From Bacillus sp. 2205SS5-2 (lineage in GTDB: Bacteria > Bacillota > Bacilli > Bacillales > Bacillaceae_K): a DNA stretch of 64,000 bases. Below, piece by piece: positions 1 to 7,651 of this stretch. The stretch is from NCBI RefSeq assembly GCF_037024155.1, contig NZ_JAYKTS010000006.1, positions 28,799 to 92,798 of the forward strand, written 5' to 3'. The notes beneath the pieces are model-generated. The model was not told the origin of the DNA. It did no database searches and saw only the letters and a list, made by a program, of their open reading frames with translations. Made by a program: the position numbers and the translations under genes. The first letter of the stretch is position 1. Every line of letters begins with the position of its first letter.

Positions 1-67
1 CCATGTAACGCATAGTGATCTTTCAGTTTGTTTACCTAACGGGTCTAACGGCAGTGACAAGGATGTC

Positions 68-625
68 TTATGTTTTTACCTTGTTTCTAATACCCACAAC
101 TGAATCCCAATTTTCATGGACGGCAACGTCGTATTCTGTAGGAACAGTGACGGCAATCTGGGCAATCCATTTGTTTGACTTTCTAGTGATACGCAATGTA
201 CCAAGCTTATACTTCAACAACTCAAAATTACGGTTATCTTTATCCGTCAATAAGGCACGAACAGGGACTTTTTTAGATTTACTATCAATCATTAGAGGTA
301 TATAGAGATTTTGAAAGTCAAACGAAAAGTTTTGATTGTTCCATACACAAATAGGTTTTCTAAGAATTGGAACGATTTTATATTTACTTTTCTTTACCTT
401 TTTAGAGAAAAGACTCTTAGCGTCCTTTATAGCTTGGTTTTTTACAGCACTAGGAAGAAAAGCATCTATATGTTTGGTTGTTTTCTTTGTGCTTTTCTTT
501 TCTCCAACCATTTCAGCTATAAGTATATTTATTGTAGAAATGTATTCCTTCCCCATTCTTGTTAAAATATTTGCTTGTTTTTTTGTTGGAAGTAGCTTGA
601 CTTTCACAGTGATTGTTTGTGTCAC
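68..625 (-). pseudogene. tnpB: TnpB (IS605 OrfB, RNA-guided nuclease family), N-terminal part, broken
   Basis: N-terminal portion of an IS605-type TnpB, the RNA-guided nuclease that accompanies TnpA. I place the start at GTG 625, preceded by GGGGGTG; the protein then begins with VTQTITVKVKLLPTKKQ, typical of the family. Reading stops at 68 just where the first RuvC motif (normally VVGxDxGIK) should come: the sequence reads VVGIRNKVKT and then stop. The next bases keep some similarity (an NKYMRR-like KITMRYM) but contain further stops, so the gene looks decayed rather than merely cut by the window edge. No catalytic RuvC residue is visible. Confidence 0.75.
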
Positions 626-629
626 AGTT

Positions 630-1028
630 TCACCCCCTTGTTTTTTGTTGTTCAACATATCTTTTAATAGTTTGACTTGATACATTTCCAGCAGTAGAAA
701 CGAAATAAGAACGTGTCCACAAACTAGGCAGGTGTTTAAGATGAGGGAACTCTTTCCTCAATATTCGAGAAGTCACTCCTTTAATTTTCGCCATAATATC
801 AGCAGGACTTAGTGTTGGCAAGGCATTAAGAAACAAGTGAGAGTGGTCCTTATCGCATTCAATAGCAATAATTTCAATATCTAATTCAACACTTATTTCT
901 TGCACCAACTGCTTAAAGCGTTCTTCGACTTTTGTTTGAAGAAATATCTTTCGTCTGTACCTTGGGCAGAAAACAAAATGATAGTTAATTAATGAGAGAG
1001 TAATTTTGGTTCTTCTGTATTCTTCCAT
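630..1028 (-). CDS. tnpA: IS200/IS605-family transposase TnpA (Y1 HUH)
   Basis: Small Y1 transposase that cuts and joins single-stranded DNA ends of the element. The 132-residue length is normal for the family. The HUH motif is visible as HSHLF (residues about 62-66) and the catalytic tyrosine as IKRYVEQQ near the C-terminus. The opening MEEYRRTKITLSLINYHFVFCPRYRRKIF is a family hallmark. It lies immediately ahead of tnpB (the GTG of tnpB is 5 bases past the tnpA stop). The protein looks intact, so it could act even though its tnpB partner is broken. Confidence 0.9.
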   Translation of the reverse strand: MEEYRRTKITLSLINYHFVFCPRYRRKIFLQTKVEERFKQLVQEISVELDIEIIAIECDKDHSHLFLNALPTLSPADIMAKIKGVTSRILRKEFPHLKHLPSLWTRSYFVSTAGNVSSQTIKRYVEQQKTRG

Positions 1029-1192
1029 AGTTTAATTTTATCAGTTCGAATTATTTACTGCGACAAAAAAAGGGGAGTATTTCAGATGCTTAATGTAGTA
1101 CAAAAACCTTGAGGTTTTTTATGTACTACACCGTATCTGACCTCACTATCATCCCACACCTAAAGGAGTGGGCTTTCTCGTTCGGAAAATCT

Positions 1193-1238
1193 GTAAAGTG
1201 AAGTCAGGTGCTTGTTGACATAGTTGAAAATGTGGCAT
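1193..1238 (-). pseudogene. 5' fragment of a peroxiredoxin-like gene cut by the IS200/IS605 element
   Basis: On the minus strand a strong ribosome site (AAAAGGAGGAATT) precedes ATG 1238. The first codons read MPHFQLCQQAPDFTL, which resembles the start of AhpC/TSA or redoxin proteins (APDFTL motif). After 15 codons the frame runs into the end of the IS200/IS605 element directly after TTTAC. The rest of the gene would lie beyond the far end of the element, outside the window. Family assignment rests on a few residues only. Confidence 0.6.
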
Positions 1239-1420
1239 GGCAATTCCTCCTTTTAATCATTTTTCTTCCCTATTTATTGTACCTTCAAACTAATAAATCT
1301 TGCTGTAAGTTGAATTACAATTGTAGAAAAATTAATGAAAATTAGCAGTCGGGGTTATGAAATAATGCGAAGAAAAAAATAGAATTTCCGGTTGTAGTGA
1401 TGTAAGAGGAAAATAATGAG

Positions 1421-1457
1421 AAAAACGGACGATTTGAAAAGAATCGTCCGTTTTGGG
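1421..1457 (-). terminator. Rho-independent terminator of the glyoxalase-fold gene
   Basis: Perfect stem ACGGACGATT / AATCGTCCGT with a 7-base loop, followed on the minus strand by a run of T. It sits just after the stop of the minus-strand gene at 1471. Confidence 0.8.
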
Positions 1458-1470
1458 TCCATATGTACAA

Positions 1471-1890
1471 TTACTTTGAAGTAGGAAGAGTGTAGTTTAA
1501 ATCCCAAATGACATCTTGAGCGTCTTGAACTTTGGCGAATTTAGCTCCCCAAAATGTATCTTGAAGCTCCATATGAATCGTTCCATTTTCAGATAAACGA
1601 GAATAGATGGTTTGTATTTCTTCTTCACTATCTAATTCTAAAGCTAATGAAATATTATTCCCAGCGGTAATAGAGTTACCTGTAAACGCATCAGAAACCA
1701 TCAGAAGTAGATTCCCTTTCATAAAGCGAGCATGCATAACGAGATCATCAGCTTCAGGAGGAGTAGGGAAGTCGGCTTCACCAAAAGTTTGGATATCAGA
1801 AATTTCACCTTCGAATACTTCTTTGTAATAGTTTAGAGCCTCTCTTGCATTGCCGTTAAAAGTTAAATATGGAGTTGCTTGGTATTTCAT
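1471..1890 (-). CDS. PhnB/YjdN-like VOC (glyoxalase-fold) protein
   Basis: 139-residue protein of the vicinal-oxygen-chelate fold, PhnB/3-demethylubiquinone-methyltransferase-like group. Seen: YLTFNGNAREALNYYKEVFEGE at the start (the usual FxGNAxEAxxFY pattern), MVSDA in the middle and TFWGAKFAKVQDxxDVIWDLN at the end, which is the classic closing motif. ATG 1890 is chosen because GGAAG lies 8 bases ahead, whereas the upstream GTG 1899 overlaps the ribosome site. Members of this family have no agreed substrate. The gene stands alone with its own terminator. Confidence 0.8.
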   Translation of the reverse strand: MKYQATPYLTFNGNAREALNYYKEVFEGEISDIQTFGEADFPTPPEADDLVMHARFMKGNLLLMVSDAFTGNSITAGNNISLALELDSEEEIQTIYSRLSENGTIHMELQDTFWGAKFAKVQDAQDVIWDLNYTLPTSK

Positions 1891-2103
1891 ATCGGACACT
1901 TCCTCTCTTGTATTTGGTCTTGCAAACTTATTATAACCAATTGAGAAATAAGATACAAGAACAAACGTTCGACAAATTTTATACTATGTTAAAGGAACTT
2001 GTTCTGTTCAGCATTTTTTCGTAAAAGATTTTGCGATTGAATAAAAAAAGATATAGAAACAGTCTTTTATTTGAAGAAAAATCTAAATGATATTTAAAAA
2101 GAA

Positions 2104-2207
2104 AGCCGTTTTCGCAAGATCCGTCTACTTTTGATGGAATTCAACTGTGAAAAGGACGATTTATTCAAAATTCAGATGAAATAGCCACCATGTATACGAA
2201 AAGACCC
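2104..2207 (+). mobile_element. MITE copy, internally deleted
   Basis: Short copy of the repeated miniature element of this window. The left end reads GCCGTTTTCGC and the right end ATGTATACGAAAAGACCC; the middle jumps directly from the left tip to GATCCGTCTACTTTTGATGG. About 60 bases of the usual centre are missing. Related copies lie at 23893, 41202, 41821, 60189, 63108 and elsewhere. Confidence 0.6.
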
Positions 2208-2383
2208 AATAAGAAACGAGTTTATCGATCTATTAGTGTATGGACTTTTGCAACAAGTAATAAGTTTATTGAAAACATTTCCATTTTAATAGATATTTGT
2301 CAATAAATCGTCCTATTTACCCTATCGCTCTATTGTTTAATACGACGTATAATAAAAGTATCAAAAACAAGGTGGTCGAGACG

Positions 2384-2701
2384 ATGAATATTGCGATGAT
2401 AATTAAATTAGAGAATCATGAAGTAGAAGAATTAGTCAATGTGGAATTTGTTTTTGAAGAAGAGAAACTTGAACAAAATATTGTGCATACATGTGTAGGC
2501 GGTTTTATCGATAAGCAATCAAAAGAGGCCCTTGATATTGATGATACGATGGAAAAATTATTTGAAGTGTTAAAGACTAAAAAAGTGATTCCTGAGAGAG
2601 TAACAGATTTTTCTTATGAATTACCATCATGTGATATGGTGAAAAATATAGAAGGCAAAGAGACAATCCCACAAAATGTGGTCATTTCATATGCCGAGTA
2701 A
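2384..2701 (+). CDS. Hypothetical protein, 105 aa
   Basis: I do not recognise this protein. The start is set at ATG 2384 (MNIAMIIKLENHEVEEL) because AAGGTGGTC precedes it; an open frame upstream to 2297 lacks a ribosome site. The product is acidic, has no signal peptide or membrane segment, and ends in PQNVVISYAE. A good terminator follows directly, so it is a single-gene unit. A real small gene is likely from codon use, ribosome site and terminator, but no function can be given. Confidence 0.6.
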   Translation: MNIAMIIKLENHEVEELVNVEFVFEEEKLEQNIVHTCVGGFIDKQSKEALDIDDTMEKLFEVLKTKKVIPERVTDFSYELPSCDMVKNIEGKETIPQNVVISYAE

Positions 2702-2711
2702 TAGATGGTAG

Positions 2712-2738
2712 AAAAGCTTGCAATTGCAAGCTTTTTTT
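2712..2738 (+). terminator. Terminator of the 105-aa hypothetical gene
   Basis: AAAAGCTTGCAATTGCAAGC palindrome followed by seven T residues, 10 bases after the stop at 2701. Confidence 0.8.
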
Positions 2739-2813
2739 AGATTAGAAAGGATAAGATTCAGGTCACCCACAGCTTTTCTGGTTGTGGGATTTTTCTATTA
2801 TGGAAACAAATAT

Positions 2814-2911
2814 TTGAAACGAATCTTCTTTGAGGATCATGGTGACTGGGAGGCATTGAAGCAGAAAAAATCCGTCCATTCGTCATATACGATATGGAGA
2901 AATTAAGATAA
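2814..2911 (+). pseudogene. IS91/IS801-like transposase N-terminal remnant
   Basis: Two short stretches in different frames together resemble the N-terminus of IS91-type Y2 transposases: LKRIFFEDHGDWEALKQK, then after a one-base shift KIRPFVIYDMEKLR. From memory the family pattern is IFxxHxxWExFxxKY...IRPxVIxxxEKFR. Nothing of the zinc finger or HUH region follows. A hairpin CCCACAG...TTGTGGG with trailing T lies just upstream (2764-2793). The assignment is by eye and moderate. Confidence 0.45.
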
Positions 2912-3295
2912 TTGTAGCAAAAGGTAATGACTACACCTATTGATTATTATCCATTAAAACTCCATCAATCAGTATGGAAATTTAGCGGAAGAATGGATAA
3001 AGAAATGAAAAGCTGACCTTCTCCGTAAAGGAGGTGGCAATAATAAGAATAATAAAAGGATTCGTGGCCAAGAGTACAAATTATTAGATTTAGATTAAAA
3101 GGGACCGGGCATGGTTGGAGACCACAAAAGAATTAATATAGAAAATAGAAACCAAGAACCTACTATTATATAGGTGCATAGCTTCTTATATTTTTTGTGT
3201 ATGAATAAAAATTTTCGGTCCATATAAAAACAATTGCTTTTTAAGCGCCCACGCTGCTAGCAGTCCTGTTTTTACCTCAATTCATTGGGGGTCTA
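2912..3295. other. Intergenic stretch without a recognisable gene
   Basis: No open frame with a credible start was found on either strand. One strong ribosome-site-like AAAGGAGGTGG occurs near 3033, but no ATG, GTG or TTG opens a sensible frame after it. It probably represents decayed accessory DNA between the remnants on either side. Confidence 0.5.
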
Positions 3296-3460
3296 TTATT
3301 CTTCCGTGTTTTCGTTTGTTTCTTCTGAAGGTTCCTTATCTAGAGCAGGTTCTTCTTGCGATTCAGGTTCTGGCGTTATGTCTGTCTCTGGCTCTATCTC
3401 CTCTAATTGAATAGAATCATTTTCTTTTGGCTTATCTTCTCCACATGCTGCTAGCCACTG
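3296..3460 (-). pseudogene. Lipoprotein gene remnant joined to a repeat
   Basis: Minus-strand frame ending at 3296 reads LQWLAAC then GEDKPKENDSIQLEE, a lipobox (LAAC) followed by an acidic, Glu/Pro-rich tail of about 50 residues ending ENTEE. The front of the signal peptide is missing: upstream of the Leu the sequence is the end of the repeat unit (CTGCAGTGGCTAGCAGC). The join probably occurred through the shared CTAGCAGC. No start codon or ribosome site remains, so it is a dead 3' fragment. Confidence 0.55.
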
Positions 3461-3556
3461 CAGCTAGATCCGTCTACTTTTGCTGGAAATCAACTGTGAA
3501 GTGGAAGATGTAATCAAAAATCAGATGAAATAGCTACAAGGTACACGAAAAGAGCC
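3450..3556 (+). mobile_element. Truncated MITE half with the edge of the GC-rich unit
   Basis: Right half of the miniature element (GATCCGTCTACTTTTGCTGG to ACGAAAAGAGCC) preceded by the inverted edge of the tandem unit (GCTGCTAGCCACTGCAGCTA). This shows that the unit-bearing form of the element was here before the left part was lost at the lipoprotein remnant. Confidence 0.6.
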
Positions 3557-3585
3557 AATAGAAACTAACATGATTTTTTACTCGC

Positions 3586-3617
3586 ACCCCCTAATGAAAA
3601 TGGGGGTTATTTTTTTG
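3586..3617 (+). terminator. Terminator-like hairpin
   Basis: ACCCCC / GGGGGT stem with a 10-base loop followed by TATTTTTTT. It lies between the MITE remnant and the IS110 leader and could insulate the leader from upstream transcription. Confidence 0.5.
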
Positions 3618-3639
3618 CCATCTGACTATAACTGATAAT

Positions 3640-3818
3640 ACAACAAACAGGCAAGTACGTGGCTTTTAATGGTGGGTAAACCCTGTCATAGAAACTGTGA
3701 GGAATCGATTGTTGCACACCGCCTTGTTGACCAAGTTTCACTTGGATCACGTACAGAAAAATGTCGATGTACAATCTTTTCCACTGTTTGTTCACTACAA
3801 TTTAGGATGGTGTTAAGA
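3640..3818 (+). ncRNA. Candidate IS110 bridge RNA region
   Basis: The 180 bases ahead of the IS110 transposase hold no credible gene but are structured. GTACGTG at 3655-3661 pairs perfectly with CACGTAC at 3748-3754, enclosing 86 bases that include a hairpin CCAAG-TTTCA-CTTGG (3731-3745). IS110-group elements are known to encode a bridge RNA in the non-coding end upstream of the transposase, which specifies target and donor. Position and size fit; the two guide loops were not assigned, so this is inference. Confidence 0.4.
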
Positions 3819-4963
3819 ATGGACGTATTGTTAAAGAACTGTGCTGGTTTAGATGTTCATCAGAAAGAGATTGTGGCTTGTGTCATTCGGGAAGATTCAG
3901 ATGGACATTCCGTTACCGAAATTCAATCCTTTCCAACGATGACCAAAGATTTATATGAATTATTAAAGTGGCTAGAACAATGCAACGTTACTCACGTCGC
4001 ATTAGAAAGCACAGGAATCTATTGGAAGCCAATCTTTAATGTTATTGAAGACTACTTTGATATTACATTAGCTAATGCACAACGAATTAAAAATGTACCA
4101 GGACGCAAAACAGACGTTGCCGATTCAGAATGGATTGCGAAATTACTTCAACATGGGTTGATTGAAAAGAGTTTTGTCCCTCCAACAGATATTCGTGAAC
4201 TGAGAGATTTAACGAGATTACGAAAAAAATGGGTTGGGAACATAACAGCTGAGAAAAACAGAATACAAAAAACATTAGAGTGCTCAAATATAAAATTGGG
4301 CTCCGTCATCTCTGATGTTTTTGGTGTTTCGGGACGAAAACTACTTTCGAAACTTGTAGATCAGGGGTATGTGGATCCGAAAGATGTGCTAGAAACCATT
4401 CATTTTAAAATGATGCCAAAAGCGCAACAAATTTCGGATTCCCTTTTTGGAACACTTACTACACACCAAATCTTTTTGATTCGCCAATCCTGGAATCACA
4501 TTATCTTCCTAGAGGAACAATTGGAACAACTTGAAAAACAAATTCAAGAATTATTGATTCCTTATAAGGAACAAGTTGATTTATTGTTAACCATTCCCGG
4601 AGTAAAAGAGAAATCTGTCGCAAGTATCATTGCCGAAATCGGCATTGAAATGAGTCAATTCCCTTCAGCACAACATCTAGCATCATGGGCGGGCTTAGCA
4701 CCAGGAAATCACGAAAGTGCGGGTAAAAAAAAAGCACCCGAACAACCAAAGGGAATCCACACATAAAATCGACATTATGTGAAGTTGCATGGGCTATTTC
4801 TAGGACAAAAAACACATGGTTAGCAGGTAAGTACTGGTCATTGGCAGCTCGACGTGGGAAGAAAAAGGCATTAATCGCAATCGCACATAAGACGTTAAAA
4901 ATCATCTATCATATTTTATCTGGAAAACAACCGTTTATTGAGTACTCAAACTCATTAGCTTAA
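3819..4963 (+). pseudogene. IS110-family transposase (DEDD), frame broken at a run of nine A
   Basis: DEDD recombinase of the IS110 family. Start at ATG 3819 with AGGATGG ahead. Visible motifs: GLDVH (first Asp), ALESTGIYW (Glu), GRKTDVADSEW (Asp pair), a coiled-coil middle, and the C-terminal domain with TIPGV and SWAGLAPGNHESAG, where the serine nucleophile lies. Just after that serine the frame crosses nine A residues at 4725-4733 and stops at 4766. One extra A would continue it through GNPHIKSTLCEVAWAISRTK to a stop at 4963, giving the normal end of the family. Either an indel mutation, slippage on the A run, or a sequencing error in the homopolymer explains this. Confidence 0.85.
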
Positions 4964-5335
4964 CCACTTTTTAATTTGAATATACTTCTGGCTATTGAAA
5001 AAAATTTAAAATCAATCGCTCTCTTTCCTATTGCCCTTTTTAAGAAAAAAAGACAAATAACAAAATTCCCACGCACGAATGATATTCTTAAACCATAATT
5101 AAGTTCCCGACCTTTTCACAGAAAGAAGCTCCAAGTGGTATGGATAAAATAAGTTTCGTTTTTTCATTAGTAGTCGCTCCTTTTGTCTTCCTTTTGAAGC
5201 TGTTTCAGAGAGGTTAATTTCTACGATTTTTTTAAGTCAAACATTCTGATAGAAAAATAAGTCATGAGTACTATACAATTGGGTAAAGGTGGTATAATGA
5301 GCAGTAATAAAAGAAGTAGATTGTGAGGAGAAGAC
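4964..5335. other. Intergenic region after IS110
   Basis: No gene seen. The right end of IS110 should lie here but has no inverted repeat to mark it, as expected for the family. A ribosome site GTGAGGAGAAG at about 5320-5330 serves the next gene. Confidence 0.5.
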
Positions 5336-6397
5336 ATGTCATTAGCAAATAAACGATGGTTTCGGACTATGCTTGCCATCATATTAACCTTAATCATCAT
5401 TTTTTTACTCGATAAAGTGAGCTTTATTTTTACTCCTTTATTGGTGCTGTTGAAGACGATTTTTCTACCATTTGTCATAGCGGGGATTTTATTTTATTTA
5501 TGTCGTCCGTTGGTTAATTTTTTGGAAAAGAAAAAAGTCCCAAAAGGAATCGCTATAATAATGGCCTATGTTTCCATTGTTCTCGTGGTTTTTGGAATGT
5601 ACAAGATGATTGGTCCAGTAGTAAATGATCAGCTAGATCGATTTGTCAAAAATATTCCAGAAATGAGTGAGGCTGTTCAAGAGGGAATAGAGTACGTTCA
5701 AGAGAACCGGAAAGACATGCCCGAATTTGTAAAAACGTCAATCGAAAATATTGGCACCACTGTTGAAGATAATCTAACAAACTGGTCTAAAAGCTTTTTA
5801 TCATTTATTACGGGATTATTTAATACTATTTTTTACTTGGTTTTAGTTCCCTTTATTTTATTCTATATGTTAAAGGACAGTAATCGGTTTGTTCCATTTA
5901 TTGAACGGTTCTTTCCGCAAAATAAACGGAAAGACGTGAATGATGTGTTTGGAGCAATGGATAAAACGATTTCCTCCTACATCCAAGGTCAGGTTTTTGT
6001 GAGTGTTTGTGTCGGGACCTTGCTTTACATTGGGTATTTAATAATCGGACTAGAATATCCGCTTGTACTTGCCCTTTTTGGATTGTTTACAAACGTAATT
6101 CCCTTTTTAGGACCATTCCTTGCAGTGATTCCTGCCTTACTAGTCGCTATTTTCCAGGATCCGATTATGGTGGTGTACGTTGGGATTATTATGTTAGTTG
6201 CTCAACAAATTGAGGGAAATATTATTTCTCCACAAGTCATGGGGAAAACATTAAAAATACATCCATTAACAATCATTGTTCTTATTTTATTTGCAGGGAA
6301 CTTAGTCGGTTTTGTGGGAATTATTTTTGTGATACCGGTCTATGCGGTATCGAAAACGGTGATTACTCATCTCTATAAATTAATCTTTATTAAGTAA
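5336..6397 (+). CDS. AI-2E-family transporter (YueF/YubA-like)
   Basis: 353-residue polytopic membrane protein of the AI-2E exporter superfamily (PF01594). It has hydrophobic pairs at the N-terminus, a long polar stretch at residues about 95-160 (the periplasm-like insertion typical of the family), then five or six more membrane segments. The conserved end QIEGNIISPQVMGKTLKIHPL is clear. Members in Bacillus have been linked to quorum-signal export or to sodium/proton exchange; the sequence alone does not decide. Start supported by GTGAGGAGAAGAC. It is a single gene with its own terminator. Confidence 0.85.
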   Translation: MSLANKRWFRTMLAIILTLIIIFLLDKVSFIFTPLLVLLKTIFLPFVIAGILFYLCRPLVNFLEKKKVPKGIAIIMAYVSIVLVVFGMYKMIGPVVNDQLDRFVKNIPEMSEAVQEGIEYVQENRKDMPEFVKTSIENIGTTVEDNLTNWSKSFLSFITGLFNTIFYLVLVPFILFYMLKDSNRFVPFIERFFPQNKRKDVNDVFGAMDKTISSYIQGQVFVSVCVGTLLYIGYLIIGLEYPLVLALFGLFTNVIPFLGPFLAVIPALLVAIFQDPIMVVYVGIIMLVAQQIEGNIISPQVMGKTLKIHPLTIIVLILFAGNLVGFVGIIFVIPVYAVSKTVITHLYKLIFIK

Positions 6398-6425
6398 TTT
6401 AAACTTAATTTTGAATCTACTAGAA

Positions 6426-6459
6426 AAAACGAGCTCATGATGAGCTCGTTTTTTTTTCA
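6426..6459 (+). terminator. Terminator after the AI-2E-family gene
   Basis: AACGAGCTCATGATGAGCTCGTT perfect palindromic stem followed by nine T residues. The A-rich left side could also serve the minus-strand ohr gene. Confidence 0.85.
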
Positions 6460-6524
6460 AAATGTGAAAGTGATAAATTTTGATGATTCGGATATTTTTT
6501 TACTCCACTCACTAATCGTTTTGT

Positions 6525-6944
6525 TTAGATTGCGCGTGTTTGAAGTGTCACATTCATATTCCCTTTGGTTGCTTTTGAATAGGGGCAAACAGTATGAGCC
6601 GTTTTGACTAGTTCTTCTGCTTCCTCTTGAGAAACCCCGTTAATATTGACGATCATATTCACGGATAAACCAAATCCTCCATCTGTGTCCTTGCCGATTG
6701 ATACTTCCGCTGTCACGTCGCTTTCAATCTTCTTACGGGCTTGGCGAGCAACTAGATTTAGTGCGCTATCGAAGCAAGCTGAGTAACCAGCTGCAAATAA
6801 TTGCTCTGGATTTGTTCCTTCTCCACCTGCGCCTCCAAGACCTTTTGGCATAGTTAGGGAGAGGTCAATTCTTCCATCTGATGAGGTTACTTTTCCTTGT
6901 CGTCCACCTGAAGTTGTTGCGCTTGCAGTGTATAATGCAGTCAT
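6525..6944 (-). CDS. ohr: Organic hydroperoxide resistance protein Ohr/OsmC
   Basis: 139-residue thiol peroxidase that reduces organic hydroperoxides. The two redox cysteines of Ohr are present: C57 in AAGYSACFDSAL and C120 in AHTVCPYSKATKGN. The N-terminal ALYTASATTSGGRQGKVTSSDG and the GTNPEQLFAAGYSACF block are diagnostic of Ohr rather than OsmC. The ribosome site is AGGAGG before ATG 6944. A perfect OhrR-type palindrome lies 50 bases upstream, so the gene is expected to be induced by organic peroxides. No ohrR gene lies beside it. Confidence 0.93.
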   Translation of the reverse strand: MTALYTASATTSGGRQGKVTSSDGRIDLSLTMPKGLGGAGGEGTNPEQLFAAGYSACFDSALNLVARQARKKIESDVTAEVSIGKDTDGGFGLSVNMIVNINGVSQEEAEELVKTAHTVCPYSKATKGNMNVTLQTRAI

Positions 6945-6993
6945 TGTGAATTCCTCCTAAAATGATTTATTGAACATATTAATAATATAACGT

Positions 6994-7025
6994 CTAAAAT
7001 TAAATTGCAAGCAATTTAATTTTAG
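6994..7025 (-). promoter_or_regulatory. OhrR operator
   Basis: Perfect 32-base palindrome with arms CTAAAATTAAATTGC and GCAATTTAATTTTAG around AA. The core AATTAAATTG...CAATTTAATT matches the known B. subtilis OhrR site upstream of ohrA. It sits in the promoter region of the minus-strand ohr gene. Confidence 0.85.
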
Positions 7026-7098
7026 GTAATTTAAAAACACAGCTCAAGACTATGTTTTCGATGGTGCATATTTGGGTTTTCTCCGCCTCTACATACAG

Positions 7099-7256
7099 GG
7101 CTATCTTCACAAAAATGGTTGCTTTTGGTACCGGTCCTTATACCTCGATAAGGAGAGAGTTCAGGGATCTTTTCGTAACAATTTTAAACCTGGTAAAAAA
7201 AATGAGGATTTCCTCTAATTTTTTAGGCTTCAGCTACAAAGTGTACGAAAAGAGCC
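7099..7256 (+). mobile_element. Diverged MITE copy
   Basis: Ends GGCTATCTTCAC and GTGTACGAAAAGAGCC match the family tips, with GTTGCTTTTGG inside the left end; the centre is unlike the main group. Treated as an old or second-subfamily copy. Confidence 0.45.
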
Positions 7257-7290
7257 TTATATAAAGACGAAGAATTCCCAAAAACGCTTC

Positions 7291-7608
7291 TTATTTTACT
7301 GAATGTAGAAATTCGATTACTTGCTCTGGTGATTTGGCATTTGCACTATGAAGGTGAGCTTTTTTCTCGCTGTTTTGGAAAATAAGCAAGCTAGGTATTC
7401 CCATTACATCATACTTTTCTGCGAGCTCTGGAAGCTCATCCTTGTTAAGTTCATACCAAGTGTAAGAATTATATTCTTCCATAATATCACCGATAAACAT
7501 ATCCATTCTCCGGCAATCGGGACACCAATTGGCAAAAAACTTAATAATGACAGGCTCTGAAGAAGAAATAGTTTGTTCAAACGTATCGATGTTTGTAATA
7601 GCTTTCAT
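7291..7608 (-). CDS. Thioredoxin-family protein
   Basis: 105-residue thioredoxin fold protein with the redox motif WCPDC (FFANWCPDCRRMDMFIGDI) and the cis-proline stretch MGIPSLLIF. No signal peptide, so it is cytoplasmic. The start is ATG 7608 (MKAITNIDTFEQ) because GGAGG precedes it by 8 bases; a longer open frame to 7728 runs into the neighbouring repeat element. Similar small thioredoxin-like proteins in Bacillus have no fixed partner. The promoter region has been replaced or crowded by the MITE that begins 44 bases upstream. Confidence 0.85.
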   Translation of the reverse strand: MKAITNIDTFEQTISSSEPVIIKFFANWCPDCRRMDMFIGDIMEEYNSYTWYELNKDELPELAEKYDVMGIPSLLIFQNSEKKAHLHSANAKSPEQVIEFLHSVK

Positions 7609-7651
7609 TGATAAAACCTCCAATATTCTGCTGATTTTTCTCTTAACGAAA

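Larger units (their letters stand above)
1..1192 (-). mobile_element. IS200/IS605-family element, left end to window edge
   Basis: Single-strand transposon read on the minus strand: left end near 1192, tnpA, then tnpB running off the window. The left end carries two hairpins: a long imperfect one at 1082-1140 (arms built on GTAGTAC and AAAAACCT) and a short CCCACTCC/AGGTGTGGG-like one at about 1153-1171. The base next to 1192 on the minus strand is preceded by TTTAC (forward GTAAA at 1193-1197), the kind of short target after which this family inserts. The right end is not in the window. Confidence 0.8.

Noticed and set aside
1958-1971. AGAACAAACGTTCG, resembling a LexA/DinR box upstream of the VOC-family gene
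   Set aside because: Two positions differ from CGAACRNRYGTTYC and no SOS gene is near; likely chance.
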